6,544 nt of DNA from Gammaproteobacteria bacterium. GTDB taxonomy: Bacteria; Pseudomonadota; Gammaproteobacteria; Steroidobacterales; Steroidobacteraceae. The position numbers and the translations under genes are program-made. Below are positions 1-6,175 of the stretch, piece after piece. The stretch's first letter is position 1; every line of letters begins with the position of its first letter. A model generated the notes under the pieces. The model was not told the DNA's origin and searched no databases. It saw only the letters and a list, made by a program, of their open reading frames with translations. Location: the NCBI GenBank assembly GCA_019242385.1, contig JAFAVO010000255.1, positions 1 through 6,544 of the forward strand, written 5' to 3'.

Positions 1-839
1 GCCACGAGGTGCAGCATCTCGTCGGAGACGTTGCGCGGATGATCGACCAGTGCGCGTGCCGATGAATGCGAGAAGATGACCGGCGCAGCACTCACGCTGA
101 GGGCGGCGCGCATCGTCTCCTCGGACACGTGCGCGAGGTCGACCAGCATCCCGAGGCGATTCATCTCGCGTACCACTTCCTTGCCGAAGGGCGTGAGGCC
201 GTGATGCCGCGGCACATCCGTCGCCGAGTCCGCCCAGGCCGTGTTGGCGGAATGGGTCAGTGTCATGTAGCGGGCGCCGGCGTCGTAGTACGCGCGCAGC
301 ACCGGGAGCGAGTCGTTGATCTGGTGGCCGCCTTCCACCCCGACGAGGGAAGCGACGAGGCCGGCGCGGTGCAGGCGGCGGATGTCGGCCGCAGTGTAGG
401 CCATGGCCAGGTCGCGGTTGTAGCGCGCGCACATGGCCTTCACCAGGTCGATCTGCTCGAGCGTCGCCTGCACCGCCTCTGGCCCCCTCATCTCCACGGG
501 AACGAACACCGACCAGAACTGCGCGCCGACATGGCCGCGGCGCAAGCGCGGGATGTCGGTCATGAGCGGCGGAGAGCCCGCCGGTGCGGATAAGCCCGCG
601 GTGTTTGAACTCAGGTCGAGCTTGCGCAGATCGCTGCCGAAACGCTCGCGGATCTCCCACGGCAGGTCGTTGTGGCCATCGATGAGGGGGGTCTGCGTGA
701 GCACCCGGTCGACGCGGGCAGCAGCATCGGGCTGTGGACTCGCAGCCGATACGAGGCCAGATGCCAGCGCGAGCGACAGGAGCGCCGCCCCAGGATGCAA
801 TCGCGCGCAGCCGCTGCGCGCGGCTCGGATGTCGGCCAC
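1..839 (-). CDS. Secreted M19-family (renal/membrane) dipeptidase, C-terminus beyond window
   Basis: This is a zinc dipeptidase of peptidase family M19, which hydrolyses dipeptides. It is probably exported to the periplasm. Only the first 279 codons lie in the window. The GTG start at 839 is preceded six bases upstream by the strong Shine-Dalgarno GAGAAGGGGG. The N-terminus looks like a Sec signal peptide: Arg-containing n-region, hydrophobic core at residues 18-30, and a VSA-A cleavage site near residue 32. There is no lipobox. Visible family motifs are DGHND (His56 and Asp58, zinc ligands), GVEGGH (bridging Glu), LTHSANTAWAD (substrate region), DLAHVS and FSHSSAR (the later zinc-ligand His residues). 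The active site therefore appears intact. The gene follows zwf after 35 bases and is probably the last gene seen of a gnd-zwf operon. Its natural substrate cannot be read from sequence; peptidoglycan-derived or food dipeptides are both possible. Confidence 0.93.
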   Translation of the reverse strand, partial: MADIRAARSGCARLHPGAALLSLALASGLVSAASPQPDAAARVDRVLTQTPLIDGHNDLPWEIRERFGSDLRKLDLSSNTAGLSAPAGSPPLMTDIPRLRRGHVGAQFWSVFVPVEMRGPEAVQATLEQIDLVKAMCARYNRDLAMAYTAADIRRLHRAGLVASLVGVEGGHQINDSLPVLRAYYDAGARYMTLTHSANTAWADSATDVPRHHGLTPFGKEVVREMNRLGMLVDLAHVSEETMRAALSVSAAPVIFSHSSARALVDHPRNVSDEMLHLV

Positions 840-845
840 TTGGTG

Positions 846-855
846 CCCCCTTCTC
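846..855 (-). promoter_or_regulatory. Shine-Dalgarno of the M19 dipeptidase
   Basis: The minus strand reads GAGAAGGGGG, followed by six bases and then GTG at 839. It decides the start, because no ATG lies between here and the first zinc-ligand motif. Starting at this GTG gives a complete signal peptide. Confidence 0.7.
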
Positions 856-874
856 GAGTTGGTGGTTGGTCAGG

Positions 875-2296
875 TCAGCCCGGTTCGTTGCGGGCGCAGG
901 AGCGAGTCCAGTCCTGCGGCCGCGCTCCCGGATTGTGCCAGCCGCACGGGCCCTGCAGCAGCTTTTCCGCCTGGGGCGGGCCCCAGCTGCCGGGCACGTA
1001 TTCGTAAGGTGCCGGCATCCCCTGCAGCACCGGGTCGACGATCGCCCAGGCGGCCTCCACCTCGTCCTCGCGCGCGAAGTGGCTGGTATCCCCGATCAGC
1101 GCAGCGCTGATCAGCACCTCGTAGGCATCCATGTTATCGCCGTGCTGCTGGGCGACGAAGAGCTCCACGTCGCTGCCGGTCATCACCGGCCCTGGCTTCT
1201 TGGTGTGAGCGCCGAGCGCGATGGCGACATCGGGTCCGACGCGGAAGCGGACGTGATTGGGCTGCTCGGGACCGAAGTCGCCGAACACGTTCGCCGGCGG
1301 CGCTCGCAGGTCGACCACCACCTCCGTGGCCGTCACCGGCAGGCGCTTGCCCGCGCGCAGATAGAACGGCACCCCGCTCCAGCGCCAGGAATCGATTGCG
1401 AGCGCCATCGCCGCATAGGTCTCCACCTGCGAGTCGGCGGCGACCCCCGGCTCCTTGCGATATCCAATGTACTGGCCACGCGCCACCTGGGATGGGCTCA
1501 GCGGGCGGATCGCACGCAGCACCTTGACCTTCTCGTCCCGCAGCGCCTCGCCTTCGGTATTGACGGGCGGCTCGAGACTCAGCAGCGCCACGATCTGCAT
1601 CAGATGGTTCTGCATGACATCGCGGATCGCGCCGGCTTCCTCGTAGAAGCGTCCGCGCCCCTCCATGCCGAGCGTCTCGGCCATGGTGATCTGCACGCTC
1701 GCCACGTAATTGCGGTTCCATACCGGCTCGAGAAAGGAGTTGGCAAAGCGAAAGTACAGCAGGTTCTGTACCGCCTCCTTGCCGAGGTAGTGATCGATGC
1801 GAAAGATGCTCGACTCCGGAAAGTGCGCGTGCAGCGTGCGATTGAGTTCGCGCGCCGAGGCGAGATCGCGGCCGAAAGGTTTCTCCACCACGATGCGTGC
1901 GCCTTCCGCACCGCCGGTGCCGCTCAGGTGCTGCGCCACCGTGGCGAACATGCTCGGCGGGATGGCCAGATAATGCAGCGGCCGCTGTGCATCGCCGAGC
2001 GCCTTGCGCAGCGCGACGAAGGTGTCACGGTCGTTGTAGTCGCCATCCACGTAGCGCAGCAGCCCGGTGAGGCGGCTCACCGCTCCCTGGTCGGCGTCCT
2101 TGACGAATTCGCTCAGACTCTTGCGCACCCGGTCGCCGAGCCACTTGACATCGGCTCCCTGGCGCGCGACGCCGATCACCGGGATGGTGAGCAGCTGCCG
2201 CCGCACCAGGTGATAGAGCGCAGGAAAGATCTTGCGGTAGCAAAGGTCGCCGGTCGCGCCGAAGAGCACCACGGCATCACAGTCACGGCGTTCCAT
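875..2296 (-). CDS. zwf: Glucose-6-phosphate 1-dehydrogenase
   Basis: This cytoplasmic enzyme oxidises glucose 6-phosphate to 6-phosphogluconolactone, the entry step of the oxidative pentose phosphate and Entner-Doudoroff routes. The protein has 473 residues, slightly shorter than the roughly 490 common in the family. An N-terminal Rossmann domain carries GATGDL at residues 13-18, with an unusual Cys next where Ala is frequent. GVARQ follows, and its Arg45 matches the position known to contact the NADP 2'-phosphate. EKPFG lies at 138-142. The substrate signature RIDHYLGKE lies at 166-174, and QNH gives catalytic His231, paired with Asp168. The C-terminus shows the usual PGSWGP segment. The ATG at 2296 is chosen because AAGGAG sits six bases before it. 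An in-frame TTG at 2302 would leave no spacing to that site. It lies 27 bases downstream of gnd, so co-transcription is likely. No pgl gene separates or follows them here. Confidence 0.97.
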   Translation of the reverse strand: MERRDCDAVVLFGATGDLCYRKIFPALYHLVRRQLLTIPVIGVARQGADVKWLGDRVRKSLSEFVKDADQGAVSRLTGLLRYVDGDYNDRDTFVALRKALGDAQRPLHYLAIPPSMFATVAQHLSGTGGAEGARIVVEKPFGRDLASARELNRTLHAHFPESSIFRIDHYLGKEAVQNLLYFRFANSFLEPVWNRNYVASVQITMAETLGMEGRGRFYEEAGAIRDVMQNHLMQIVALLSLEPPVNTEGEALRDEKVKVLRAIRPLSPSQVARGQYIGYRKEPGVAADSQVETYAAMALAIDSWRWSGVPFYLRAGKRLPVTATEVVVDLRAPPANVFGDFGPEQPNHVRFRVGPDVAIALGAHTKKPGPVMTGSDVELFVAQQHGDNMDAYEVLISAALIGDTSHFAREDEVEAAWAIVDPVLQGMPAPYEYVPGSWGPPQAEKLLQGPCGWHNPGARPQDWTRSCARNEPG

Positions 2297-2302
2297 GTGC
2301 AA

Positions 2303-2309
2303 CTCCTTG
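2303..2309 (-). promoter_or_regulatory. Shine-Dalgarno of zwf
   Basis: The minus strand reads CAAGGAG, six bases before ATG at 2296. It selects this ATG over the in-frame TTG at 2302, which directly touches the site. Confidence 0.75.
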
Positions 2310-2323
2310 TGGCGTGGCCCGGC

Positions 2324-3367
2324 TCACGGACTGCGCTCTACGTGACCGCCGAAACCCAGGCGCATCGCCGAGAGGAGCTTGTAGGCAAACTCCGCGTGAC
2401 CGCGCGACTCGAAGCGGGCGTACAGCGCCGCGCTCAGCACCGGCGCCGGCACACCCACCTCGATTGCCGCCTCCACCGTCCAGCGTCCCTCGCCCGAGTC
2501 CGCCACGTGACCGGCGAAGCGCTCGAGCCTGCGATCCTGTGAGAGCGCCGCGGCGGTCAAGTCCAGCAGGCGCGAGGAAATGATGCTGCCGTGACGCCAC
2601 ACTTCGGTGATTGCGGCCAGATCGAGCTGGTACTGAAAGAATTGCGGGTCCGAGAGCGGCGCGGTCTCCGCGTCCGCGGTAGCGGCGCTGCGCCCGGCGT
2701 CGGCGTGCGCCAGCAGGTTCAGCCCTTCGGCGTAGGCCGCCATCAGTCCGTACTCGATCCCGTTGTGAACCATCTTGACGAAGTGCCCGGCGCCAGACGG
2801 TCCGCAGTGGAGATAGCCCATCGCGGCGGCGGCGAGGCTCGCCGCGTTACCAGCCGATTTGACTGGTGCCTGGCGCTCGCTCACCGTGGCTGCAGCCTGC
2901 CGGCCGCCGGGCGCGAGTGTAGCCAGCACCGGCTCGACCAGCGCTACCGCCTCGGTCGGCCCACCGACCATGAGGCAATAACCCTGCTCGAAGCCGAGCA
3001 CTCCGCCGCTCGTGCCGACATCGAGGTAGTGGATGCCCTGCGCACGCAGGGCGGCCGCGCGGCGGATATCGTCGCGGTAATTGGAATTACCGCCGTCGAT
3101 GAGCACATCGCCCGCGGACAGCAGCGGTTGCAGCTCGTGGATCACCGAGTCCACCACCGCCGCCGGAACCATGATCCACACCACCCGTGGCGGTGCGAGC
3201 GCCTTGACCAGCTCAGCAGTCGAGGACACACCGCGGGCGCCGAACTCCGCGACCGCCCTGACGTTCTCGGCAGTGTGGTCGTACGCCACGCACTCGTGTC
3301 CGCCCTGCTGCAGGCGCCGTACCATGTTGGCGCCCATGCGCCCAAGTCCGATCATCGCGATCCGCAT
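2324..3367 (-). CDS. gnd: 6-phosphogluconate dehydrogenase (decarboxylating), short NAD-type form
   Basis: This cytoplasmic enzyme oxidatively decarboxylates 6-phosphogluconate to ribulose 5-phosphate. The 347-residue product belongs to the short class, compared with about 468 residues for E. coli Gnd. In order it shows a Rossmann motif GLGRMG at residues 7-12, an acidic residue at the end of the second beta strand (YDHT, Asp30), DGGNSNYRDD from residue 91, the substrate motif TSGG near 119-122, and the catalytic segment HFVKMVHNGIEY with Lys198, His201, Asn202 and Glu205. The spacing of those residues matches Lys183/His186/Asn187/Glu190 of the sheep enzyme. Asp30, where NADP enzymes carry Asn-Arg-Thr, implies NAD preference; that is an inference. 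The ATG at 3367 is chosen because GGGAG lies six bases upstream and the product begins directly with the Rossmann strand; a GTG at 3391 and an ATG at 3373 are less well placed. It leads the probable gnd-zwf-dipeptidase operon. Confidence 0.95.
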   Translation of the reverse strand: MRIAMIGLGRMGANMVRRLQQGGHECVAYDHTAENVRAVAEFGARGVSSTAELVKALAPPRVVWIMVPAAVVDSVIHELQPLLSAGDVLIDGGNSNYRDDIRRAAALRAQGIHYLDVGTSGGVLGFEQGYCLMVGGPTEAVALVEPVLATLAPGGRQAAATVSERQAPVKSAGNAASLAAAAMGYLHCGPSGAGHFVKMVHNGIEYGLMAAYAEGLNLLAHADAGRSAATADAETAPLSDPQFFQYQLDLAAITEVWRHGSIISSRLLDLTAAALSQDRRLERFAGHVADSGEGRWTVEAAIEVGVPAPVLSAALYARFESRGHAEFAYKLLSAMRLGFGGHVERSP

Positions 3368-3373
3368 CGCCAT

Positions 3374-3380
3374 CTCCCGG
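3374..3380 (-). promoter_or_regulatory. Shine-Dalgarno of gnd
   Basis: The minus strand reads CCGGGAG, followed by six bases (ATGGCG) and then ATG at 3367. Its position favours that start over the overlapping ATG at 3373 and the GTG at 3391. Confidence 0.6.
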
Positions 3381-3408
3381 GCCGCGCCCACCGCCGCGCC
3401 TGCCGCTC

Positions 3409-3414
3409 AGTATA
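3409..3414 (-). promoter_or_regulatory. Candidate -10 box for the gnd-zwf operon
   Basis: The minus strand reads TATACT, five of six matches to the sigma-70 -10 consensus, in an otherwise GC-rich spacer. Transcription would start near 3402, giving a leader of about 35 bases that contains the gnd Shine-Dalgarno. No convincing -35 hexamer occurs at 16-18 bases spacing. That place is instead taken by the inverted repeat GGCC-TTCC-GGCC at 3424-3435, which could be an activator or repressor site or mere GC-rich chance. Confidence 0.4.
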
Positions 3415-3423
3415 GTCGGTTCA

Positions 3424-3435
3424 GGCCTTCCGGCC
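3424..3435. repeat. Short inverted repeat upstream of the gnd -10 box
   Basis: GGCC-TTCC-GGCC has 4-base arms and a 4-base centre. It lies about ten bases upstream of the TATACT box, where a -35 element would be expected to begin. Such short GC-rich repeats arise easily by chance in this base composition, so an operator role is only a suggestion. Confidence 0.2.
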
Positions 3436-3580
3436 CGCTCCGCGCCGCTGGCCAAGCAGCAGCTTGCGTTAGCGCGATGCCCACGCGCGCACTCGCTGCG
3501 ATCGGCGGCGGACCCGATGCCAACGCGGCGCACTGATGAGCATGCGCAGCTGCATCCCCAGCGTTCGTGCCGTGGGCCCT

Positions 3581-3594
3581 ATGTTGGATGTTGG
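3581..3594. repeat. Two tandem copies of ATGTTGG
   Basis: A 7-base unit is repeated twice in the spacer between murA and gnd, just beyond the murA 3' hairpin. The rest of the 3368-3616 spacer shows no recognisable gene, tRNA or known regulatory motif. One 7-base tandem duplication in a window this long could be chance. Confidence 0.35.
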
Positions 3595-3602
3595 CACACG
3601 AG

Positions 3603-3618
3603 GAGCCGAGCGCGGCTC
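3603..3618 (-). terminator. Hairpin overlapping the murA stop codon, possible 3' end structure
   Basis: On the minus strand GAGCCG-CGCT-CGGCTC forms a perfect six-base-pair GC-rich stem with a four-base loop. It begins at the second base of the murA TGA. The sequence after it (CTCGTGTGCC) has no run of T, so it is not a classical intrinsic terminator. It may instead protect the mRNA 3' end or act with Rho. It sits at the right place to separate ibaG-murA transcription from gnd-zwf. Confidence 0.35.
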
Positions 3619-4876
3619 AGTTGGGCACGCGGCGGATCTGCGCCCCGAGCTGCGCGAGCTTCTCCTCGATGGCCTCGTAGCCGCGATCGATGTGGTAGAT
3701 GCGCTCGACCTCGGTGCGTCCCTCGGCTACCAGGCCGGCGAGCACCAGGCTGGCGGAGGCGCGCAGGTCGGTCGCCATGACGGGCGCGGCAGTGAGCTTG
3801 TCGACGCCGTGGATGATGGCGGTGTTGCCCTCGAGACGGATCTCCGCTCCCATGCGCCGCATCTCCAGCATGTGCATGAAGCGATTCTCGAAAATGGTCT
3901 CGGTTATGGTGCCAACGCCGCTGGCAACGGTGTTGAGCGCGGCGAACTGCGCCTGCATGTCGGTGGGGAACGCCGGGTAGGGTGCAGTCCTGACATCGAC
4001 CGCGCGCAGCGTGCGCCCGCGCATGTCCACCTCGATCCAGTTATCGCCCACCGCGAGCTTTGCGCCCGCCTCCTGCAGCTTCGCGAGTACCGCGTCCAGG
4101 TGGTCGGGGCGCGTGTTCTTGATGCGCACGTGGCCCCCGCTGATCGCGCCGGCCACCAGGTAAGTGCCGCTCTCGATGCGGTCGGGCAGGACCTCGTAGC
4201 TCGTGCCGCGCAGCTTCTCCACCCCGCTCACGGTGATCTTGTCGGTGCCGGCACCGGCAATACGCGCGCCCATGGCGATGAGAAAATTCGCCAGGTCCAC
4301 CACCTCCGGCTCGCGCGCCGCGTTCTCGATCACCGTCTCGCCCTCGGCGAGGGTCGCCGCCATCATCAGGTTCTCGGTGCCGGTAACCGTCACGGTATCG
4401 AGCATCAGGCGCGCCCCGCGCAAGCGCGCGGCGCGCGCGCGGATATAGCCGCCTTCGATGGTGATGTCCGCCCCCATCGCCTGGAGCCCGGCAACGTGAA
4501 TATTGACCGGGCGCGCACCGATGGCGCAGCCGCCGGGCAGCGATACATCCGCACGCCCATAGCGCGCAATGAGCGGGCCCAGCACCAGGATCGAAGCGCG
4601 CATGGTCTTCACCAGCTCGTACGGGGCGAAGCATTCGCGCACGGTCGAAGCGTCGACCTCGATGCGCATGCGCTCATCGATGGTGACGGTCGCGCCCATC
4701 CTGCCGAGCAGCTCGACCGTGGTAGTCACATCGCGCAGGTGCGGCACGTTCGCCACCACCACCGGATCCTCGGCGAGCAGCGCCCCGGCGAGTATCGGCA
4801 GCGTCGCGTTCTTGGCACCCGAGATGCGCACCTCGCCCTCGAGCGGCACACCCCCGTGGATCTGCAGCTTGTCCAC
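3617..4876 (-). CDS. murA: UDP-N-acetylglucosamine 1-carboxyvinyltransferase
   Basis: MurA transfers enolpyruvate from phosphoenolpyruvate to UDP-GlcNAc in the cytoplasm, the first committed step of peptidoglycan synthesis and the target of fosfomycin. The protein has 419 residues, full length for the family. SGAKNA contains Lys22. The loop LPGGCAIGARPVNIH carries the catalytic Cys at 117 (Cys115 in E. coli), so no Cys-to-Asp resistance-type change is present. FPTDMQAQF carries the general-base Asp306, and DRGY carries Arg398. The GTG start at 4876 is fixed by the family N-terminus MDKL and immediately follows the ibaG TGA (stop at 4879-4877) with no intervening base. Only a weak GGGAC lies upstream, which points to translational coupling with ibaG. 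The pairing ibaG-murA is conserved in gammaproteobacteria. Confidence 0.98.
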   Translation of the reverse strand: MDKLQIHGGVPLEGEVRISGAKNATLPILAGALLAEDPVVVANVPHLRDVTTTVELLGRMGATVTIDERMRIEVDASTVRECFAPYELVKTMRASILVLGPLIARYGRADVSLPGGCAIGARPVNIHVAGLQAMGADITIEGGYIRARAARLRGARLMLDTVTVTGTENLMMAATLAEGETVIENAAREPEVVDLANFLIAMGARIAGAGTDKITVSGVEKLRGTSYEVLPDRIESGTYLVAGAISGGHVRIKNTRPDHLDAVLAKLQEAGAKLAVGDNWIEVDMRGRTLRAVDVRTAPYPAFPTDMQAQFAALNTVASGVGTITETIFENRFMHMLEMRRMGAEIRLEGNTAIIHGVDKLTAAPVMATDLRASASLVLAGLVAEGRTEVERIYHIDRGYEAIEEKLAQLGAQIRRVPN

Positions 4877-5113
4877 TCAGCGTTGTCCCGACTCTTCGGG
4901 CGTCAGTGCCTCGATGGATAGCGCGTGGATCTCACGTCCCATGCGCTCCCCGAGCGTGCGATAGATGAGTTGGTGGCGCGCGAGAGTCCGCAGCTGCGCG
5001 AACTCGCGCGCGATCACACGCGCACTGAAGTGGGTGCGGTCGGGCGATTCCACCTGCACCTGCGCACCGGGCAGACCGGCGCGGATCAAGCGCGCGACTT
5101 CTTCAGGGTCCAT
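4877..5113 (-). CDS. ibaG: BolA-family protein IbaG (YrbA)
   Basis: This 78-residue protein is of the BolA/IbaG family. These proteins partner with monothiol glutaredoxins and bind [2Fe-2S] clusters; E. coli IbaG has been linked to acid stress and envelope integrity. The BolA fold is recognisable from THF near residue 28, the RHQLIY segment (His47) after the second helix, and IHALSIEALTPEE at 62-74, where His63 is the conserved C-terminal histidine. Assignment to IbaG rather than BolA rests on its short length, its sequence similarity to YrbA and its place directly before murA. The ATG at 5113 fits the family N-terminus. There is no Shine-Dalgarno upstream, and a TAATAT box ends six bases before the ATG, so a leaderless transcript is possible. 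The mla genes that precede ibaG in E. coli and Pseudomonas are absent here. Confidence 0.92.
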   Translation of the reverse strand: MDPEEVARLIRAGLPGAQVQVESPDRTHFSARVIAREFAQLRTLARHQLIYRTLGERMGREIHALSIEALTPEESGQR

Positions 5114-5119
5114 GGTGCG

Positions 5120-5125
5120 ATATTA
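5120..5125 (-). promoter_or_regulatory. Candidate -10 box of ibaG-murA
   Basis: The minus strand reads TAATAT, four of six matches to the sigma-70 -10 consensus, in one of the few AT-rich patches of the region. It ends six bases before the ibaG ATG, placing the expected transcription start at or beside the ATG. No good -35 hexamer is visible. Confidence 0.35.
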
Positions 5126-5128
5126 CAT

Positions 5129-5140
5129 GGGCTGATGCCC
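5129..5140. repeat. Inverted repeat GGGC-TGAT-GCCC between the divergent promoters
   Basis: Four-base arms flank a four-base centre, nearly midway between the two candidate -10 boxes, so a bound protein could affect both ibaG-murA and kdsD-kdsC. The arms are short and GC-rich, so chance occurrence is quite possible. Confidence 0.25.
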
Positions 5141-5148
5141 GGCACGCC

Positions 5149-5154
5149 TATAAT
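5149..5154 (+). promoter_or_regulatory. Perfect TATAAT -10 box of kdsD-kdsC
   Basis: The consensus TATAAT ends six bases before the kdsD ATG at 5161, so transcription should start at or within a base or two of the ATG. A perfect consensus hexamer is notable in DNA this GC-rich. No recognisable -35 hexamer lies 16-18 bases upstream, and there is no extended TG motif. Confidence 0.6.
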
Positions 5155-5160
5155 GACTGT

Positions 5161-6174
5161 ATGGATCCGCACCCCGCGGCCCCGGCGAGCTCCGTGCCGC
5201 AGGCCGATGACGCGCAACTGCTGGCCTCCGCCCGCCGTGCTCTGGCCATCGAGGCGCGCGCGGTAGAGGCGCTCGCCCCGCGCCTCGGTCCGCAGTTCGC
5301 GCAGGCTTGCCGCATCTGTCTCGAGTGCCGCGGCCGCGTGGTGGTCACCGGGATGGGCAAGTCGGGACACGTTGCCGGCAAGATCGCGGCAACGCTCGCC
5401 AGCACCGGTGCACCTGCATTTTTCCTGCACCCGGCCGAGGCCGGGCACGGCGACCTGGGCATGATCACCCGGCTCGATGTGCTGCTGGCGCTGTCGAACT
5501 CCGGCGAGACTCCGGAGCTGGTGCTGTTGCTTCCGCATCTCAAACGCCTGGCGGTGCCGCTAATCCTGATGTGCGGGCGGGCCGACTCGACGCTCGCGCG
5601 TGCGGCGAACGTCGCACTCGATGTCAGCGTGCCGGAGGAGGCGTGCCCGCTCAATCTCGCTCCGACCGCGAGCACGACTGCGACCCTCGCCATGGGCGAT
5701 GCGCTCGCGGTGGCGGTGCTCGAGGCACGGGGGTTCACCCGCGCGGACTTCGCGCGCTCGCACCCGGGCGGTGCGCTCGGCCGACGACTGTTGCTGCACG
5801 TCGAGGACCTGATGCGCACCGGCGATGCCGTTCCGCGAGTCGCGCCCGATGCCCTGCTGAGCGCCGGGTTGCTGGAAATGTCGCGCAAGGGCCTCGGCAT
5901 GACAGTCGTGGTGGACGCCGCGCAGCGGATACTCGGGGTATTCACCGATGGCGATCTGCGGCGCGCGCTCGACCGGCAGATCGACGTGCATGCGACGGTG
6001 ATGAGTGCGGTCATGACCACCCAGGCCAAAAGCATCGGACCGCGCGAGCTGGCCGCCGAAGCAGCACACCTCATGGAGGTGCACCGGATCACGGCGTTGC
6101 CGGTGGCCGATGCGCACGGGCGGCTGATCGGCGCACTCAACGTGCACGACCTGATGCGCGCCGGCGTCGTCTGA
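5161..6174 (+). CDS. kdsD: D-arabinose 5-phosphate isomerase
   Basis: KdsD converts ribulose 5-phosphate to arabinose 5-phosphate, the first step of Kdo synthesis for lipopolysaccharide. The 337-residue protein has an N-terminal SIS (sugar isomerase) domain and two CBS domains at about 213-270 and 278-337. The four residues known to matter in E. coli KdsD (Lys59, Glu111, Glu152, His193) are all conserved with a constant offset of eight: Lys67 in GMGKSGH, Glu119 after SNSGE, Glu160 in EEACP and His201 in SHPGG. FTDGDLRR lies in the first CBS domain. Adjacency to kdsC favours KdsD over the paralogues GutQ and KpsF. The ATG at 5161 has no Shine-Dalgarno but a TATAAT box just upstream. A GTG at 5194 with a weak GGCGAG would give a 326-residue protein and cannot be excluded. 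Confidence 0.96.
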   Translation: MDPHPAAPASSVPQADDAQLLASARRALAIEARAVEALAPRLGPQFAQACRICLECRGRVVVTGMGKSGHVAGKIAATLASTGAPAFFLHPAEAGHGDLGMITRLDVLLALSNSGETPELVLLLPHLKRLAVPLILMCGRADSTLARAANVALDVSVPEEACPLNLAPTASTTATLAMGDALAVAVLEARGFTRADFARSHPGGALGRRLLLHVEDLMRTGDAVPRVAPDALLSAGLLEMSRKGLGMTVVVDAAQRILGVFTDGDLRRALDRQIDVHATVMSAVMTTQAKSIGPRELAAEAAHLMEVHRITALPVADAHGRLIGALNVHDLMRAGVV

Positions 6175-6175
6175 C

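Noticed and set aside
66..593. A 175-codon plus-strand frame at the left edge
   Set aside because: It is antisense to the M19 dipeptidase, whose zinc ligands and signal peptide identify the real coding strand.
2300..2302. TTG as an upstream start of zwf
   Set aside because: The AAGGAG site directly touches it, leaving no spacing; the ATG at 2296 has six bases of spacing.
734..2542. A 602-codon plus-strand open frame, longer than any other gene in the window
   Set aside because: It lies antisense across zwf and the start of the dipeptidase. Its protein is rich in Arg, His and Ala and shows no recognisable domain. Long antisense frames are common opposite GC-rich genes, and the minus-strand reading has clear G6PD motifs throughout.
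3368..3616. A HexR-type operator (TGTA...TACA palindrome), sigma-54 promoter, tRNA or small gene in the gnd upstream spacer
   Set aside because: No matching palindrome, no TGGCAC-N5-TTGC element, no cloverleaf and no coding-like frame could be seen in these 249 bases.
3536..4921. A 461-codon plus-strand open frame opposite murA
   Set aside because: It is antisense to murA over its full length, low in complexity, and without a family resemblance, whereas the opposite strand encodes all MurA catalytic motifs.
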